The position numbers and the translations under genes are program-made. DNA of 64,000 nucleotides from Algimonas ampicilliniresistens (lineage in GTDB: Bacteria > Pseudomonadota > Alphaproteobacteria > Caulobacterales > Maricaulaceae). Below the pieces are notes generated by a model. That model was not told the DNA's origin. It worked only from the letters and a program-made list of their open reading frames with translations, and did not search any database. The stretch is taken from assembly GCF_030159955.1 (NCBI RefSeq), contig NZ_BSNK01000002.1:1488001-1552000 (forward strand), written 5' to 3'. Of the stretch, positions 43,709 through 52,542 are shown piece after piece (position 1 is the stretch's first letter; each line of letters opens with the position of its first letter).

Positions 43709-46700
43709 ATGAAAAAATCTACCATATTGAACGGAAGTGCGGTCTTTGCACTTATTGTCGGTTTAGCCGCAGGACCAGCCTACGCGCAGGTCGATAATAC
43801 GGCAGGTCCAGCCGCAAACTCTGAGGATGAAATTGTTGTGACGGGTTCGCGGATTCGTCGCGATAGCAATGCGAGTTCTGCGGTACCGTTGCAGGTCTTC
43901 GACAATCAGGCTTTTGATGAAGTTGGCACAACCGATCTGGCCGAAGCTTTGGTAGAAATTCCAGGTGTTTCAGAAAGTATCTCTCCGCAATCATCAAATA
44001 ACTTGATCCAGACCTCTGGTCTGTCGACCATTAGCTTGCGTCGTTTGGGTGACGATCGGACACTGGTTCTCATCAATGGCAAACGCGCCGTTTCGAACTC
44101 AGGGAACTCTGACCGGGTTAGCCTTTCGACAATTCCGGCGGGTTTGGTTGAACGGACCGAAATCACGACGGGTGGTGCGTCGGCGATTTATGGCTCTGAC
44201 GCCATTGCAGGTGTTGCGAACTTTCTCATCGAAGATGACTTTGAAGGCGGAGAAGTCGATGCGCGCTTTTCAACGCCCGAAGCGTCAGGCGGTGAGGAAT
44301 GGCAAGTCGAGGCCAAATACGGCAAGGATTTCGCTGGTGGGCGTGGCTATTTCATGATCGCAGCTGATTATGAAGATCGCAATATGATCCGGGCAGACTC
44401 GTCACGCCCGCTCTCGATCGCTGCGATCAGTTTTGATGATCCGTCCTTCTCATCCAATGACAGTTTTGCCGATCAACCGAACCAGCCGGGTTGCCTGCCG
44501 CAGCCGGTCAATAACGACTTCCACTGTTTCCTTGGGAACAATAGTTCATCAACGCCGGGTGGCGTCTTTGAAGGCGGTGACGCTTGGTTCGTGGATGGCC
44601 AGTGGTTTAATGATCGTTCGCTTCAGCCATCAGACCGTACAGGGAGTTCCGATTTCTTCTCCGATGTGGATGGATTTAATTTCCGCGAAGGCCGGACACT
44701 GATTGGTTCGCGGGAAATCGTCAATCTTGGTGGCTACGCAGAATATGAATTTACGGACGCTGTCAAAGGATCGCTCCTCGCGCTTTATAACCAAGTTGAT
44801 AGTGTCACAGCTGGCGGGTTCGAAACTCTGAATAATTCAGACTCGTTCGGTGATGGGCAGACGCTTGGAAACATCGCTAGCGACCATCCTTTCATTCCGC
44901 CTGAGGTCGAAGAAACTCGATCCGGTAGTGTGTCTTTCGCACGGCGTCTTGTTGAGCTTGGCGAGCAACAGCGGATCAATGATCGTGAGACGATCCGCCT
45001 GATGGGTGATCTGACAGGTCAGTTCGCCAGCGGACATGACTGGGAAATCTATGGTACCTACGGCCACTTCTCGCAGGATCAGCAAAATCCGAACGAGTAT
45101 AATATTCAAAAAGCGCAGTTCGCGCTCGACATTGAATCAGACGGCAATGGAGGCTTCCAGTGTGCTGACGCAGCGGCCCGCGCGGGTGGGTGTGTCCCAT
45201 TAAACCCGTTTGGCGAAGGCTCAATCACGGCTGCCGCCGCCGATTACATCCGATATAATGGCTTTGGGTCACAAACCCGAGACCAATACTCCGCAGGCGG
45301 TTACGTTACGGGCGATCTAGTTGATTTCCGCGGGCGCCAGATTCAAGGTGTTGTCGGTGTCGAATATCGTCGTGAAGAACAATCCACCTTTGGTGATCCA
45401 GACGGCGATCTCGTTGGCGGGATCGACGGTGATCCGACTACGGCTGATGTGGATGTCACAACACTTGCGACCTTCCCAGATCTTCAGGCTAGTTTCGACG
45501 TGTTCGAAGGCTTCGTAGAACTTGATATTCCGCTGACGGACACACTGACCTTACAGACCGCTGCTCGGATCGGTGATTATACAACGGTCGGGACGATCAC
45601 GAGTTACAATGTGGGCGGCGTCTGGCGACCAGATCCGCAATTTGGTCTACGCGCGCAGTATTCACGCTCTCAGCGGGCCCCAAACCTGACAGAGTTTTTC
45701 TCGCTGCCGCGGCCTGACTCCGATGGTCTGGACGACCCCTGCGAGGGTCTGCTGCCAAATGGTACAGGTATTGATCAGCCAACGGGCACGGGCGGCGAAA
45801 ATGCTGACATTGCCGTTGTCACGGCCAACTGCCTCTCCGAAGCCGGTATTCAGGCCTATTTTGCTGATCCCGATAATATCGTGAACGGCGTTGTCGAAGC
45901 CTTCGACGCGCCGGGCGCTGTTCAGGGTCCGAATGCGGGTAACCCCAACTTGCAGGAAGAGACAGCGGACACGTTCACAGTCGGCGCGATCTTTCAGCCG
46001 AATGCCATTGAAGGTTTGACATTGATTGTCGACTATTACCGGATCGATATTGATGACGCGATCACCTCAGTGAGCACGCAGGATACGGTTGATCTCTGCT
46101 ATTCATCGACGGACTTCCCGAACAATAAGTTCTGCGATGTCATCACCCGGAACCCTGTCGATGGAGCGGTCACAGAGGTGATCAACTTCCAAGAAAACCT
46201 CAACAACGAACTCGTCGAAGGGATTGATGCCTCACTCGATTACAACTTCGAGATCGAACAGTTGCCGGGCCGTTGGGATCTTGATTTGCGCTATTCGCAT
46301 TACTTCAAAGACCAAGTTACTTTCTCTGCAATTGGCGGCGTCGACCTGACGACAACGAGTCTTGGCGAGATTGGTACAGCCCAAAATGAGTTCCGGGCTT
46401 CATTTGGGTGGCGCAATGATGGTCTTCGCCTACGCTACACGATGATCTTTGAAGAGGGTGGGATCGACGATTTGGTCAACGATCCAACGCAATTGGATGA
46501 GCGCTTCTTCCAGACCGGGAATGAAACCTTCCACCGTGTCTACGCCAGCTACACCTTTGGCGGGGACGATCAGTACAGGATCTATGGCGGCGTGAACAAT
46601 ATGTTCGACAATTACGGCGCTTTCCTGCCGAGTGGCTTGGATAGCGGTTCGTCCCGCAATATCGTTTCGGATCTTGCTGACCCCGTCGGACGTGAATTCT

Positions 46701-46726
46701 ACGTCGGTGCCCGCGTCCAGTTCTAA
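43709..46726 (+). CDS. Large TonB-dependent outer-membrane receptor
   Basis: A 1005-residue receptor. Signal peptide to about residue 27 (AAGPAYAQ), TonB-box-like DEIVVTGSRIRRDSNASSAV, plug domain (ISLRRLGDDRTLVLINGKRA, EITTGGASAIYGSDAIAGVA) and a long barrel ending FYVGARVQF. Long Asp/Asn-rich extracellular loops include a Cys-containing loop around 700-720 and another at about 790. The plug type with G-x-x-R-R-x-x-x-P is common in receptors for plant-polymer or peptide ligands. AGGGAAAG precedes the ATG. Partner of the divergent LysR gene. Confidence 0.92.
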   Translation: MKKSTILNGSAVFALIVGLAAGPAYAQVDNTAGPAANSEDEIVVTGSRIRRDSNASSAVPLQVFDNQAFDEVGTTDLAEALVEIPGVSESISPQSSNNLIQTSGLSTISLRRLGDDRTLVLINGKRAVSNSGNSDRVSLSTIPAGLVERTEITTGGASAIYGSDAIAGVANFLIEDDFEGGEVDARFSTPEASGGEEWQVEAKYGKDFAGGRGYFMIAADYEDRNMIRADSSRPLSIAAISFDDPSFSSNDSFADQPNQPGCLPQPVNNDFHCFLGNNSSSTPGGVFEGGDAWFVDGQWFNDRSLQPSDRTGSSDFFSDVDGFNFREGRTLIGSREIVNLGGYAEYEFTDAVKGSLLALYNQVDSVTAGGFETLNNSDSFGDGQTLGNIASDHPFIPPEVEETRSGSVSFARRLVELGEQQRINDRETIRLMGDLTGQFASGHDWEIYGTYGHFSQDQQNPNEYNIQKAQFALDIESDGNGGFQCADAAARAGGCVPLNPFGEGSITAAAADYIRYNGFGSQTRDQYSAGGYVTGDLVDFRGRQIQGVVGVEYRREEQSTFGDPDGDLVGGIDGDPTTADVDVTTLATFPDLQASFDVFEGFVELDIPLTDTLTLQTAARIGDYTTVGTITSYNVGGVWRPDPQFGLRAQYSRSQRAPNLTEFFSLPRPDSDGLDDPCEGLLPNGTGIDQPTGTGGENADIAVVTANCLSEAGIQAYFADPDNIVNGVVEAFDAPGAVQGPNAGNPNLQEETADTFTVGAIFQPNAIEGLTLIVDYYRIDIDDAITSVSTQDTVDLCYSSTDFPNNKFCDVITRNPVDGAVTEVINFQENLNNELVEGIDASLDYNFEIEQLPGRWDLDLRYSHYFKDQVTFSAIGGVDLTTTSLGEIGTAQNEFRASFGWRNDGLRLRYTMIFEEGGIDDLVNDPTQLDERFFQTGNETFHRVYASYTFGGDDQYRIYGGVNNMFDNYGAFLPSGLDSGSSRNIVSDLADPVGREFYVGARVQF

Positions 46727-46745
46727 CTTGGATGCCAGCTTAGAC

Positions 46746-46776
46746 GTCCAGACGGCCGCTTCGGCACCGTCTGGAC
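46746..46776. terminator. Hairpin after the TonB receptor gene
   Basis: GTCCAGACGG and CCGTCTGGAC form a perfect 10-bp stem around an 11-nt loop, with a second small pairing CCG/CGG inside. It begins 20 bp after the stop. No T-run follows, so it may be a processing or rho-dependent stop. Confidence 0.6.
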
Positions 46777-47202
46777 ATCACCATTTCTAAGTCAGGTCTG
46801 TAGCCTGCTAGTCAGATTGATGACTTATTTTTGGGGGCGATGTTTGTCGCCACTAACTTTATTTTGAGACAGTCCCGGCGTGTGATTTTGTGACCTCTAC
46901 TCGCAAGATCTATGACGTCACATTATAGACCAGCTGTTTACTGCGTGGTCTAAAACTGCCGCCAAAATCATCTCAGAACAAAAATAACGTGATTTGCCTG
47001 TGACCGGCGTCTGGCTAACAGTCTTAATGGCTGGCGGAGACCGTCAGCCACGGGGAAGGGCGCGCGTTTGTATCAGCACATGGCAAAAGACGTATGCGTC
47101 CCATCTATTTGTGGTGGGAGCGGCAGGGGTGAGACTAACTTCGCTCGAAAACACGCCGTCATCGCCCTCTTTCCCGAGGAACATCTGATTTAGGAATATA
47201 GT
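46777..47202. other. Intergenic region before the redox operon
   Basis: A 426-bp region without a convincing gene. A 64-codon open frame at 46994-47188 lacks a ribosome site. GGGGGCGATG TTTGTCGCC near 46834 forms a weak hairpin. It should carry the promoter of the glutamate-synthase-like operon; I could not pick it with confidence. Confidence 0.4.
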
Positions 47203-48825
47203 ATGACTCCAGTGAAGGTCGCAAATTGGGCGGCACTTGAAGATCGTAAGCCTGCGGGTGCCATTGTAGCCAATGTCGACTTGGTCATCGTTCGCTACGA
47301 TGACAAAGTCTCTGTTCTCTACGGACGTTGCCTACATCGCGGTGCCTTGCTGGAAGATGGTCACGTCGACGGCGACAATCTGATTTGCGGTGTTCACAAC
47401 TGGGATTTCCGGATCGATACGGGTGTTAGCGAATACGATAATGGCGAGGCTCTGAACAAGTTTACGTCTTGGACGGAGGACGGAGATGTCTTCGTGGATG
47501 AGGACGAAGTTCGCGAGTGGGAACTTGGCAATCCGCAACCCTTTGATCGTGATACGTATCTCGGGCGTTTTTCCGACCCATCACACGGTGTATCGGAAGA
47601 ACCGCATACGGCGATGATCCAATCTTATGCTCGCGACGGCTTGTCCAAGACCGGTCATCACGGAACAACGGATGCTATGGGTGTTCCACTCGGCGAGCTT
47701 CCCAAATGGGACGATATTCAGTTCGTCACAGCTCAACTTCACAGACCGCCACTTTTGGATGATGCCGATGTGTCGACCAAGACTGTGATCGGGCCGAACG
47801 CAAAAAAGCCGTTGGTTTTAGACATCCCTTTATTCGTGTCAGACATGAGTTTCGGGGCCCTGTCCGCCTCAGCCAAGGTCGCCTTGGCGATGGGCGCGGA
47901 TATGGCGGGGACTGGGATTTGTTCGGGTGAGGGCGGGATGCTTCCTGAAGAACAAGAAGCCAATCAGCGTTATTTCTACGAACTCGCTTCTGCAAAGTTT
48001 GGCTTTTCCATGGACAAGCTCCTCAAAGTTCAGGCGTTTCACTTCAAAGGTGGGCAAGGCGCCAAGACCGGAACAGGCGGGCATCTTCCGGGCGAGAAAG
48101 TCAAAGGTAAGATTGCAGAGGTTCGCGGCCTGAAAGAGGGAGAGCCTGCGATCTCCCCGGCTCGGTTTCCGGAATGGACGAAACCCTCACAGATCCGAGA
48201 ATTTGCGGAAGAAGTCCGCGCTCACACGGGTGGGATTCCGATCGGTTATAAACTTTCTGCCCAGCATATCGAAAAGGATATCGACGCCGCGTTGGAAGTG
48301 GGCGTCGACTATATCATCCTCGATGGACGCGGCGGCGGCACGGGGGCGGCACCGCTGATCTTCCGCGACAATATTTCGGTGCCGACCATTCCGGCTCTGG
48401 CGCGGGCTCGGAAACATCTCGATGATCGGGGCCGGGGTGATATCACATTGGTCATCACAGGCGGGCTGAGAACGCCCGGTGATTTCGCTAAAGCTCTCGC
48501 GCTTGGCGCCGATGCCGTGGCTGTTTCCAATGCTGCGCTGCAAGCGATTGGCTGTTTGGGTATGCGGGCATGTCATACGAATAATTGCCCCGTCGGTATC
48601 GCAACGCAGAAAGAACATCTGGTCGCGCGCCTGATTGCTGAGACATCCGCCAAACAGTTGGCGCGGTATTTCGAGACGTCAGTCGAGCTGATGAAAATCC
48701 TAGCGCGCGCCTGTGGCCATGACGATCTGTCTCAGTTCAACGCTGACGATTTGATCACTTGGAAAGGTGATATGGCGGACCTGTCGGGCGTCCGCTTTGG
48801 CGGTGTGGGCCGCGGCTCGTGCTGA
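47203..48825 (+). CDS. Rieske - FMN glutamate-synthase-like fusion protein
   Basis: A 540-residue protein. Residues 1-105 are a Rieske [2Fe-2S] domain (GRCLHRGALL and ICGVHNWDF, the Cys-x-His pairs). Residues about 150-530 are the FMN/TIM-barrel domain of glutamate synthase, with DGRGGGTGAAP for FMN and GCLGMRACHTNNCPVGIAT for a 3Fe-4S cluster (Cys spacing x5, x4). The glutaminase domain is absent. It is likely an oxidoreductase fed electrons by the membrane proteins downstream; the substrate is unknown and need not be glutamate. AGGA precedes the ATG. GTG of the next gene overlaps its stop. Confidence 0.88.
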   Translation: MTPVKVANWAALEDRKPAGAIVANVDLVIVRYDDKVSVLYGRCLHRGALLEDGHVDGDNLICGVHNWDFRIDTGVSEYDNGEALNKFTSWTEDGDVFVDEDEVREWELGNPQPFDRDTYLGRFSDPSHGVSEEPHTAMIQSYARDGLSKTGHHGTTDAMGVPLGELPKWDDIQFVTAQLHRPPLLDDADVSTKTVIGPNAKKPLVLDIPLFVSDMSFGALSASAKVALAMGADMAGTGICSGEGGMLPEEQEANQRYFYELASAKFGFSMDKLLKVQAFHFKGGQGAKTGTGGHLPGEKVKGKIAEVRGLKEGEPAISPARFPEWTKPSQIREFAEEVRAHTGGIPIGYKLSAQHIEKDIDAALEVGVDYIILDGRGGGTGAAPLIFRDNISVPTIPALARARKHLDDRGRGDITLVITGGLRTPGDFAKALALGADAVAVSNAALQAIGCLGMRACHTNNCPVGIATQKEHLVARLIAETSAKQLARYFETSVELMKILARACGHDDLSQFNADDLITWKGDMADLSGVRFGGVGRGSC

Positions 48826-49013
48826 CGGTCGCGAATTGGATCGCTTACGGTCTCGGCGTTTACGGGCTGATCGGTCTAATCTTTGCCCTCTGGTTTGTGA
48901 TCCTTGGCGTCCGCGAAGCGCCGATTGAGGGTAAGGCGGTTATTCTAAGACTGATGCTCATGCCGGGGGCCTTGCTGCTCTGGCCTTTGCTTATCCTCGG
49001 ACGAAAATCATGA
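48819..49013 (+). CDS. Small membrane protein of the redox operon
   Basis: A 64-residue protein with two membrane helices (WIAYGLGVYGLIGLIFALWF and AVILRLMLMPGALLLWPLLI). GTG start inside the end of the Rieske-glutamate-synthase-like gene and ATGA overlap with the next small gene. Not recognised as a family; its place suggests a subunit or membrane anchor for the redox complex. Confidence 0.75.
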   Translation: MLTVANWIAYGLGVYGLIGLIFALWFVILGVREAPIEGKAVILRLMLMPGALLLWPLLILGRKS

Positions 49014-49117
49014 AGCGTGCACACCGTAAGGCTCACACGTTGATTTGGATGGGCCTGCCCATTGTGCTGGCCGCCATTCTCATCGTCGCGGTCCAAATTC
49101 ACGGGACAGGATTATGA
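49010..49117 (+). CDS. 35-residue single-helix membrane protein
   Basis: ATG 49010 to TGA 49117, 35 residues: a basic N-terminus (MKRAHRKAHT), one membrane helix (LIWMGLPIVLAAILIVAVQI) and a short tail. It overlaps its upstream neighbour by 4 nt and the downstream gene by 4 nt (ATGA both times), and fills exactly the gap they leave. That arrangement is the main evidence that it is a gene. Possibly a small subunit of the membrane complex. Confidence 0.65.
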   Translation: MKRAHRKAHTLIWMGLPIVLAAILIVAVQIHGTGL

Positions 49118-50145
49118 GTCACGCCTTTGTCTCGGTACAATGGAATGGCCAGAAGAAGGCTTATGACCTAATATTGCTGGCCGCGATTGCCGTCTATCTT
49201 GGAACATTCACCGCGGTTGGCATCGCGCAACAGGCTGCTGATCCAGTTGTCTTAATCATGCGGGCTTTGGGCACCTGTGCGATCGTTCTTCTGCATATCA
49301 TCTTGGCAATCGGCCCGTTGGCGCGCCTGTCAGATCGGATCAAGCCGCTGCTCTATAACCGCCGACATTTCGGCGTGGTGACGGCTCTGATCTCGCTGGC
49401 TCACGCGGCTCTGGCCTTGATGTGGTATCACGGGTCGGGGCCGATTAACCCGATATCGTCTGCGATTGGCGGTTACGGTGATTATGTTGTGCCGATTGAG
49501 TTTCCGTTTGAAAGCCTTGGCCTCGCCGCACTGCTTATCCTTGGCGTAATGGCCGCAACTAGCCATGATTTCTGGCTGTCGCGCCTGTCTCCGCCCGTCT
49601 GGAAAGCGCTACATATGGGCGTCTATGCGGCCTATGCGCTCCTCATCGGCCATGTCGCGCTTGGAACCGCGCAATTTGACAAATCGGGCGGACTTCTGAT
49701 TGCGCTGACATTAGGCGCGGTGAGCCTAACTGCGCTCCACATTGGTGCCATCCTGAAAGGCCGGAAAGCCGATCTTGCGTCTGAACTGTCTGGTGAGTGG
49801 ATGTCCGCAGGACGTCCAGACGAAATCCCTCTCAACCGGGCCATTACGCTGACTCCAAAATCGGGCGAACGGATTGCGGTTTTTCGATATGAAAAAGGTA
49901 TCTCAGCAATCGTCGGCGTCTGTTCGCATCAGAATGGTCCGTTGGGCGAAGGCTGTATTCTTGGCGGCTTAGTGACCTGTCCTTGGCATGGCTTTCAATT
50001 CGACCCTGAAACGGGTGCGGCCCCGCCGCCGTTCGAAGACCGTGTGCAAACCCACGAAGTGAAGCTCGAAGACGGGACCATTTGGGTTCGCTCGACCCCC
50101 GATCCGTTGGGGACAACACGACCCGCAGTTCCGGTGGCGACATGA
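49114..50145 (+). CDS. Ferric-reductase-like membrane protein with Rieske domain
   Basis: A 343-residue protein. Residues about 20-215 hold six membrane helices of the ferric-reductase/MsrQ class with conserved His for heme b (VVLLHIILAIG-like IVLLHIILAIGPLARLSDRI; WKALHMGVYAAYALLIGHVA). Residues about 250-340 are a Rieske [2Fe-2S] domain (VCSHQNGPLGEG, TCPWHGFQFD). It would pass electrons across or along the membrane to an iron-sulfur acceptor. ATG 49114 overlaps the 35-residue gene. Confidence 0.88.
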   Translation: MSHAFVSVQWNGQKKAYDLILLAAIAVYLGTFTAVGIAQQAADPVVLIMRALGTCAIVLLHIILAIGPLARLSDRIKPLLYNRRHFGVVTALISLAHAALALMWYHGSGPINPISSAIGGYGDYVVPIEFPFESLGLAALLILGVMAATSHDFWLSRLSPPVWKALHMGVYAAYALLIGHVALGTAQFDKSGGLLIALTLGAVSLTALHIGAILKGRKADLASELSGEWMSAGRPDEIPLNRAITLTPKSGERIAVFRYEKGISAIVGVCSHQNGPLGEGCILGGLVTCPWHGFQFDPETGAAPPPFEDRVQTHEVKLEDGTIWVRSTPDPLGTTRPAVPVAT

Positions 50146-50897
50146 CAGACAATAACGACTTCTACGCCGGCTACAGCCCTTTGCCCGATCAAGACCGACG
50201 TTTCCTGTTCAAAGCCGTGCCTGCCGGACTTATCGGTCTAGCCGCGGCCGGAGCGGTTCTTGGCAGTCGCGCACGTTCATCTGGCGGTGGTCGCTGGGAA
50301 ACCGGGACACCGGTAACGCTGACGGGACGGTTGAGTTTTGATCCTTACCCGACCTTATGGATCGGTGACGAAGCCATTGTCTTGGCAGGCTTCGGCAAGC
50401 ACGGTTCGGATCGCTATACACGTCCGTTAGACGGGCAAGTGGTTCGGGCGACAGGCGTTCGTATTGTACGCGGTAATTGCTTCATGCTGGGCGTCGCTGA
50501 GGGCGACATAGCGGCGATAGATGCTGACCTGCCTGCGGCTCCAGTTCCTCAGCCGTCCGAAACTGTCTCGATGATCGGTGAAATTCTCGATGCGCAATGT
50601 TTTATGGGGATCATGAACCCGGGCTATGGCCGGACTCACCGAGGCTGCGCCACGCTATGTATTCGGGGCGGGCAGCCTGTCTATTTTTCGCCTGGTATTC
50701 GTCCATCTAAAGATGCGGCTGGCGGGCTGAGTTGTGGCGGTAACGGCTTTGTTCTTGCAGCGCCGGATGGTGGTGCGATCAACCAACTTATATTGGATCA
50801 TATCGCTGTGCCGGTTTCTATGACGGCTAAGCTCGACCGTATGGGTAATATGTCTCGGCTGACACTGGTTGAAGATAGCCTGCAGAGGCTCGCATGA
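50142..50897 (+). CDS. Membrane-anchored protein with a conserved Cys motif
   Basis: A 251-residue protein with one N-terminal membrane helix (FKAVPAGLIGLAAAGAVLG), so the rest is probably periplasmic. Two similar beta-rich halves are suggested. The second contains GEILDAQCFMGIMNPGYGRT followed by HRGCATLCIRGGQPVYF, three Cys and a His that could bind metal or heme, or form a disulfide. I do not recognise a named family. ATGA overlaps join it to the ferric-reductase-like gene and the antiporter gene. Confidence 0.75.
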   Translation: MTDNNDFYAGYSPLPDQDRRFLFKAVPAGLIGLAAAGAVLGSRARSSGGGRWETGTPVTLTGRLSFDPYPTLWIGDEAIVLAGFGKHGSDRYTRPLDGQVVRATGVRIVRGNCFMLGVAEGDIAAIDADLPAAPVPQPSETVSMIGEILDAQCFMGIMNPGYGRTHRGCATLCIRGGQPVYFSPGIRPSKDAAGGLSCGGNGFVLAAPDGGAINQLILDHIAVPVSMTAKLDRMGNMSRLTLVEDSLQRLA

Positions 50898-52111
50898 CCT
50901 TGAACCTGTTTCTGATCTTTGGGTCAGCCTTCTTTATTTTTGCGCTGGTGTCGAAGCGGATTCAGGGCAGTATTCTGACTTTGCCGATGCTGTTCACGCT
51001 CGGTGGGTTTCTGCTGAGCCGAGTCCTTATGGAACAGGGCGGGCTGACCTATGATGAGGGTGGGCTGCACACGCTGGCAGAACTCACACTTATTCTGGTG
51101 TTGGCCGCAGACGCATCGCAGATTTCATTGTCCGAACTGAAGATGATGAAGGCGATACCCGGACGTCTTCTTGGTATTGCTTTGCCTCTAATCATTCTAA
51201 CCGGCACAATTGTCGGAATTTTACTTTTCCCAACCATGCCTTGGTTCATGGCGGCTTTAGTCGCGGCCATTCTGGCCCCCACAGATGCGGCTCTGGGTAG
51301 TGCTGTTTTGGCGGATAAGTCAGTCCCACTTCAAGTTCGGCAGGGGCTGAATGTTGAAAGCGGACTGAATGACGGGATCGCGCTTCCAGCCGTTCTATTT
51401 TTCGCTTGTTTCCTGAATATGACCCACCAGACGGGCGAAGAAAACTGGCTGATCTTTCTGGCGCTCCAGTTGATTATTGGGCCTCTGGCGGGCGTGATCG
51501 TTGGATGGATCGGCGGAAAGTTGATTGCGAAGGCGGCTGACAAGCAATGGATTACACCGGAGTTTCAAGGCGTGGCCGCAATGGCGCTCGCTGTCATCGC
51601 CTATGCCGTTGCTGAGACGTTCCACGGAAACGGATTCATCGCCGCATTCATTGCGGGTCTGACGTATGGAAACCTCAAAGCGAATTACGCGAAGTTCTTG
51701 AACGAGTTCACCGAGACTGAAAGCCAGTTTCTTGCTCAGATGACATTTTTCTTGTTCGGGGCATTGATCCTGCCGGAAGCCCTGCATCATGTGACGATCC
51801 AGATGGTTGTCTATGCCGGTTTGAGCCTAACCCTAGTACGAATGCTGCCGGTCGCAATAGCCATGATCGGGAGTAAAATTGGGCTGCCAAAAATTGCGTT
51901 CATGGGGTGGTTTGGGCCACGCGGATTGGCGTCACTTCTATTCGCGCTCCTGATCCTCGAAGATCTTGGTGTGAAAGATGCCGAATTCATTCAGGCGATT
52001 GTAGCGGTCACCGTACTTATGAGCATCGTTTTACACGGCATGACCGCTGCGCCGTTTAGCAAAGCTTTAGGTGGAAAAAGTGCGGCGGAAACGGAAGCCA
52101 AGAGTGGCTAA
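50894..52111 (+). CDS. CPA1-type Na+/H+ antiporter
   Basis: A 405-residue cation:proton antiporter with about 12 helices. APTDAALGSAVLADKSVP and LNVESGLNDGIALPAVLF carry the conserved Asp residues of CPA1/NhaP-type exchangers; FGPRGLASLLFALLIL is the late signature. The C-terminal cytoplasmic domain is short. It is translationally coupled to the redox operon, which may mean that electron transfer there is linked to ion movement; that is inference. Confidence 0.88.
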   Translation: MTLNLFLIFGSAFFIFALVSKRIQGSILTLPMLFTLGGFLLSRVLMEQGGLTYDEGGLHTLAELTLILVLAADASQISLSELKMMKAIPGRLLGIALPLIILTGTIVGILLFPTMPWFMAALVAAILAPTDAALGSAVLADKSVPLQVRQGLNVESGLNDGIALPAVLFFACFLNMTHQTGEENWLIFLALQLIIGPLAGVIVGWIGGKLIAKAADKQWITPEFQGVAAMALAVIAYAVAETFHGNGFIAAFIAGLTYGNLKANYAKFLNEFTETESQFLAQMTFFLFGALILPEALHHVTIQMVVYAGLSLTLVRMLPVAIAMIGSKIGLPKIAFMGWFGPRGLASLLFALLILEDLGVKDAEFIQAIVAVTVLMSIVLHGMTAAPFSKALGGKSAAETEAKSG

Positions 52112-52121
52112 GACGTCAAAC

Positions 52122-52412
52122 TTAGCTTTGTAGACTGTCCAGAATAGCGCGCTCTTCCGCCGATAGCGACGCGGGGTTGCCGATCAGCAAAATGCCTCGC
52201 TCGCCATCTTCCGCTTCAAGCAGGAACAGTGTGGCTTCATCGCCCGGGTCGGTGCCCGCATCTTTTTGAATAATGTCTACGGTGCGGATGGCTCGGTCTA
52301 TGTAGGACCGTTTCGTTTCTCGGCAGAATAAAGCTGTTTCACGGATTTCGAAATTCTTGACGAAACCCCGCTCGGCAGCCTCTTCAAGAAGAGCTGGGAT
52401 ATCCTTGGACAT
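52122..52412 (-). CDS. Small conserved hypothetical protein
   Basis: A 96-residue protein, ATG 52412 with AGGAG 7 nt upstream; longer in-frame starts run into the divergent phosphatase gene. ALLEEAAERGFVKNFEIRET and SYIDRAIRTVDIIQKDAGTD, then DEATLFLLEAEDGERGILLI resemble short proteins often mislabelled phosphoribosylpyrophosphate synthetase. No PRPP-binding motif is present. Function unknown. Confidence 0.75.
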   Translation of the reverse strand: MSKDIPALLEEAAERGFVKNFEIRETALFCRETKRSYIDRAIRTVDIIQKDAGTDPGDEATLFLLEAEDGERGILLIGNPASLSAEERAILDSLQS

Positions 52413-52542
52413 GTGAGGGCTCCTGTCTTGTATTAATCGACCGTCATCAGATGCCGGATGAGGCAAAGCCTGAGTTGGTTGACATGCTAAGGTCATGAAA
52501 CAAGTGCAAAGAGAAAGCGAGTCGCGGCTTTGGGAGGACAGA

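Noticed and set aside
46900..47190. Possible cobalamin-type riboswitch before the redox operon (GTCAGCCACGGGGAAGG near 47042)
   Set aside because: Only a fragment resembles a riboswitch core; I could not build the required paired elements or a B12-box, and the downstream genes are not B12-related.
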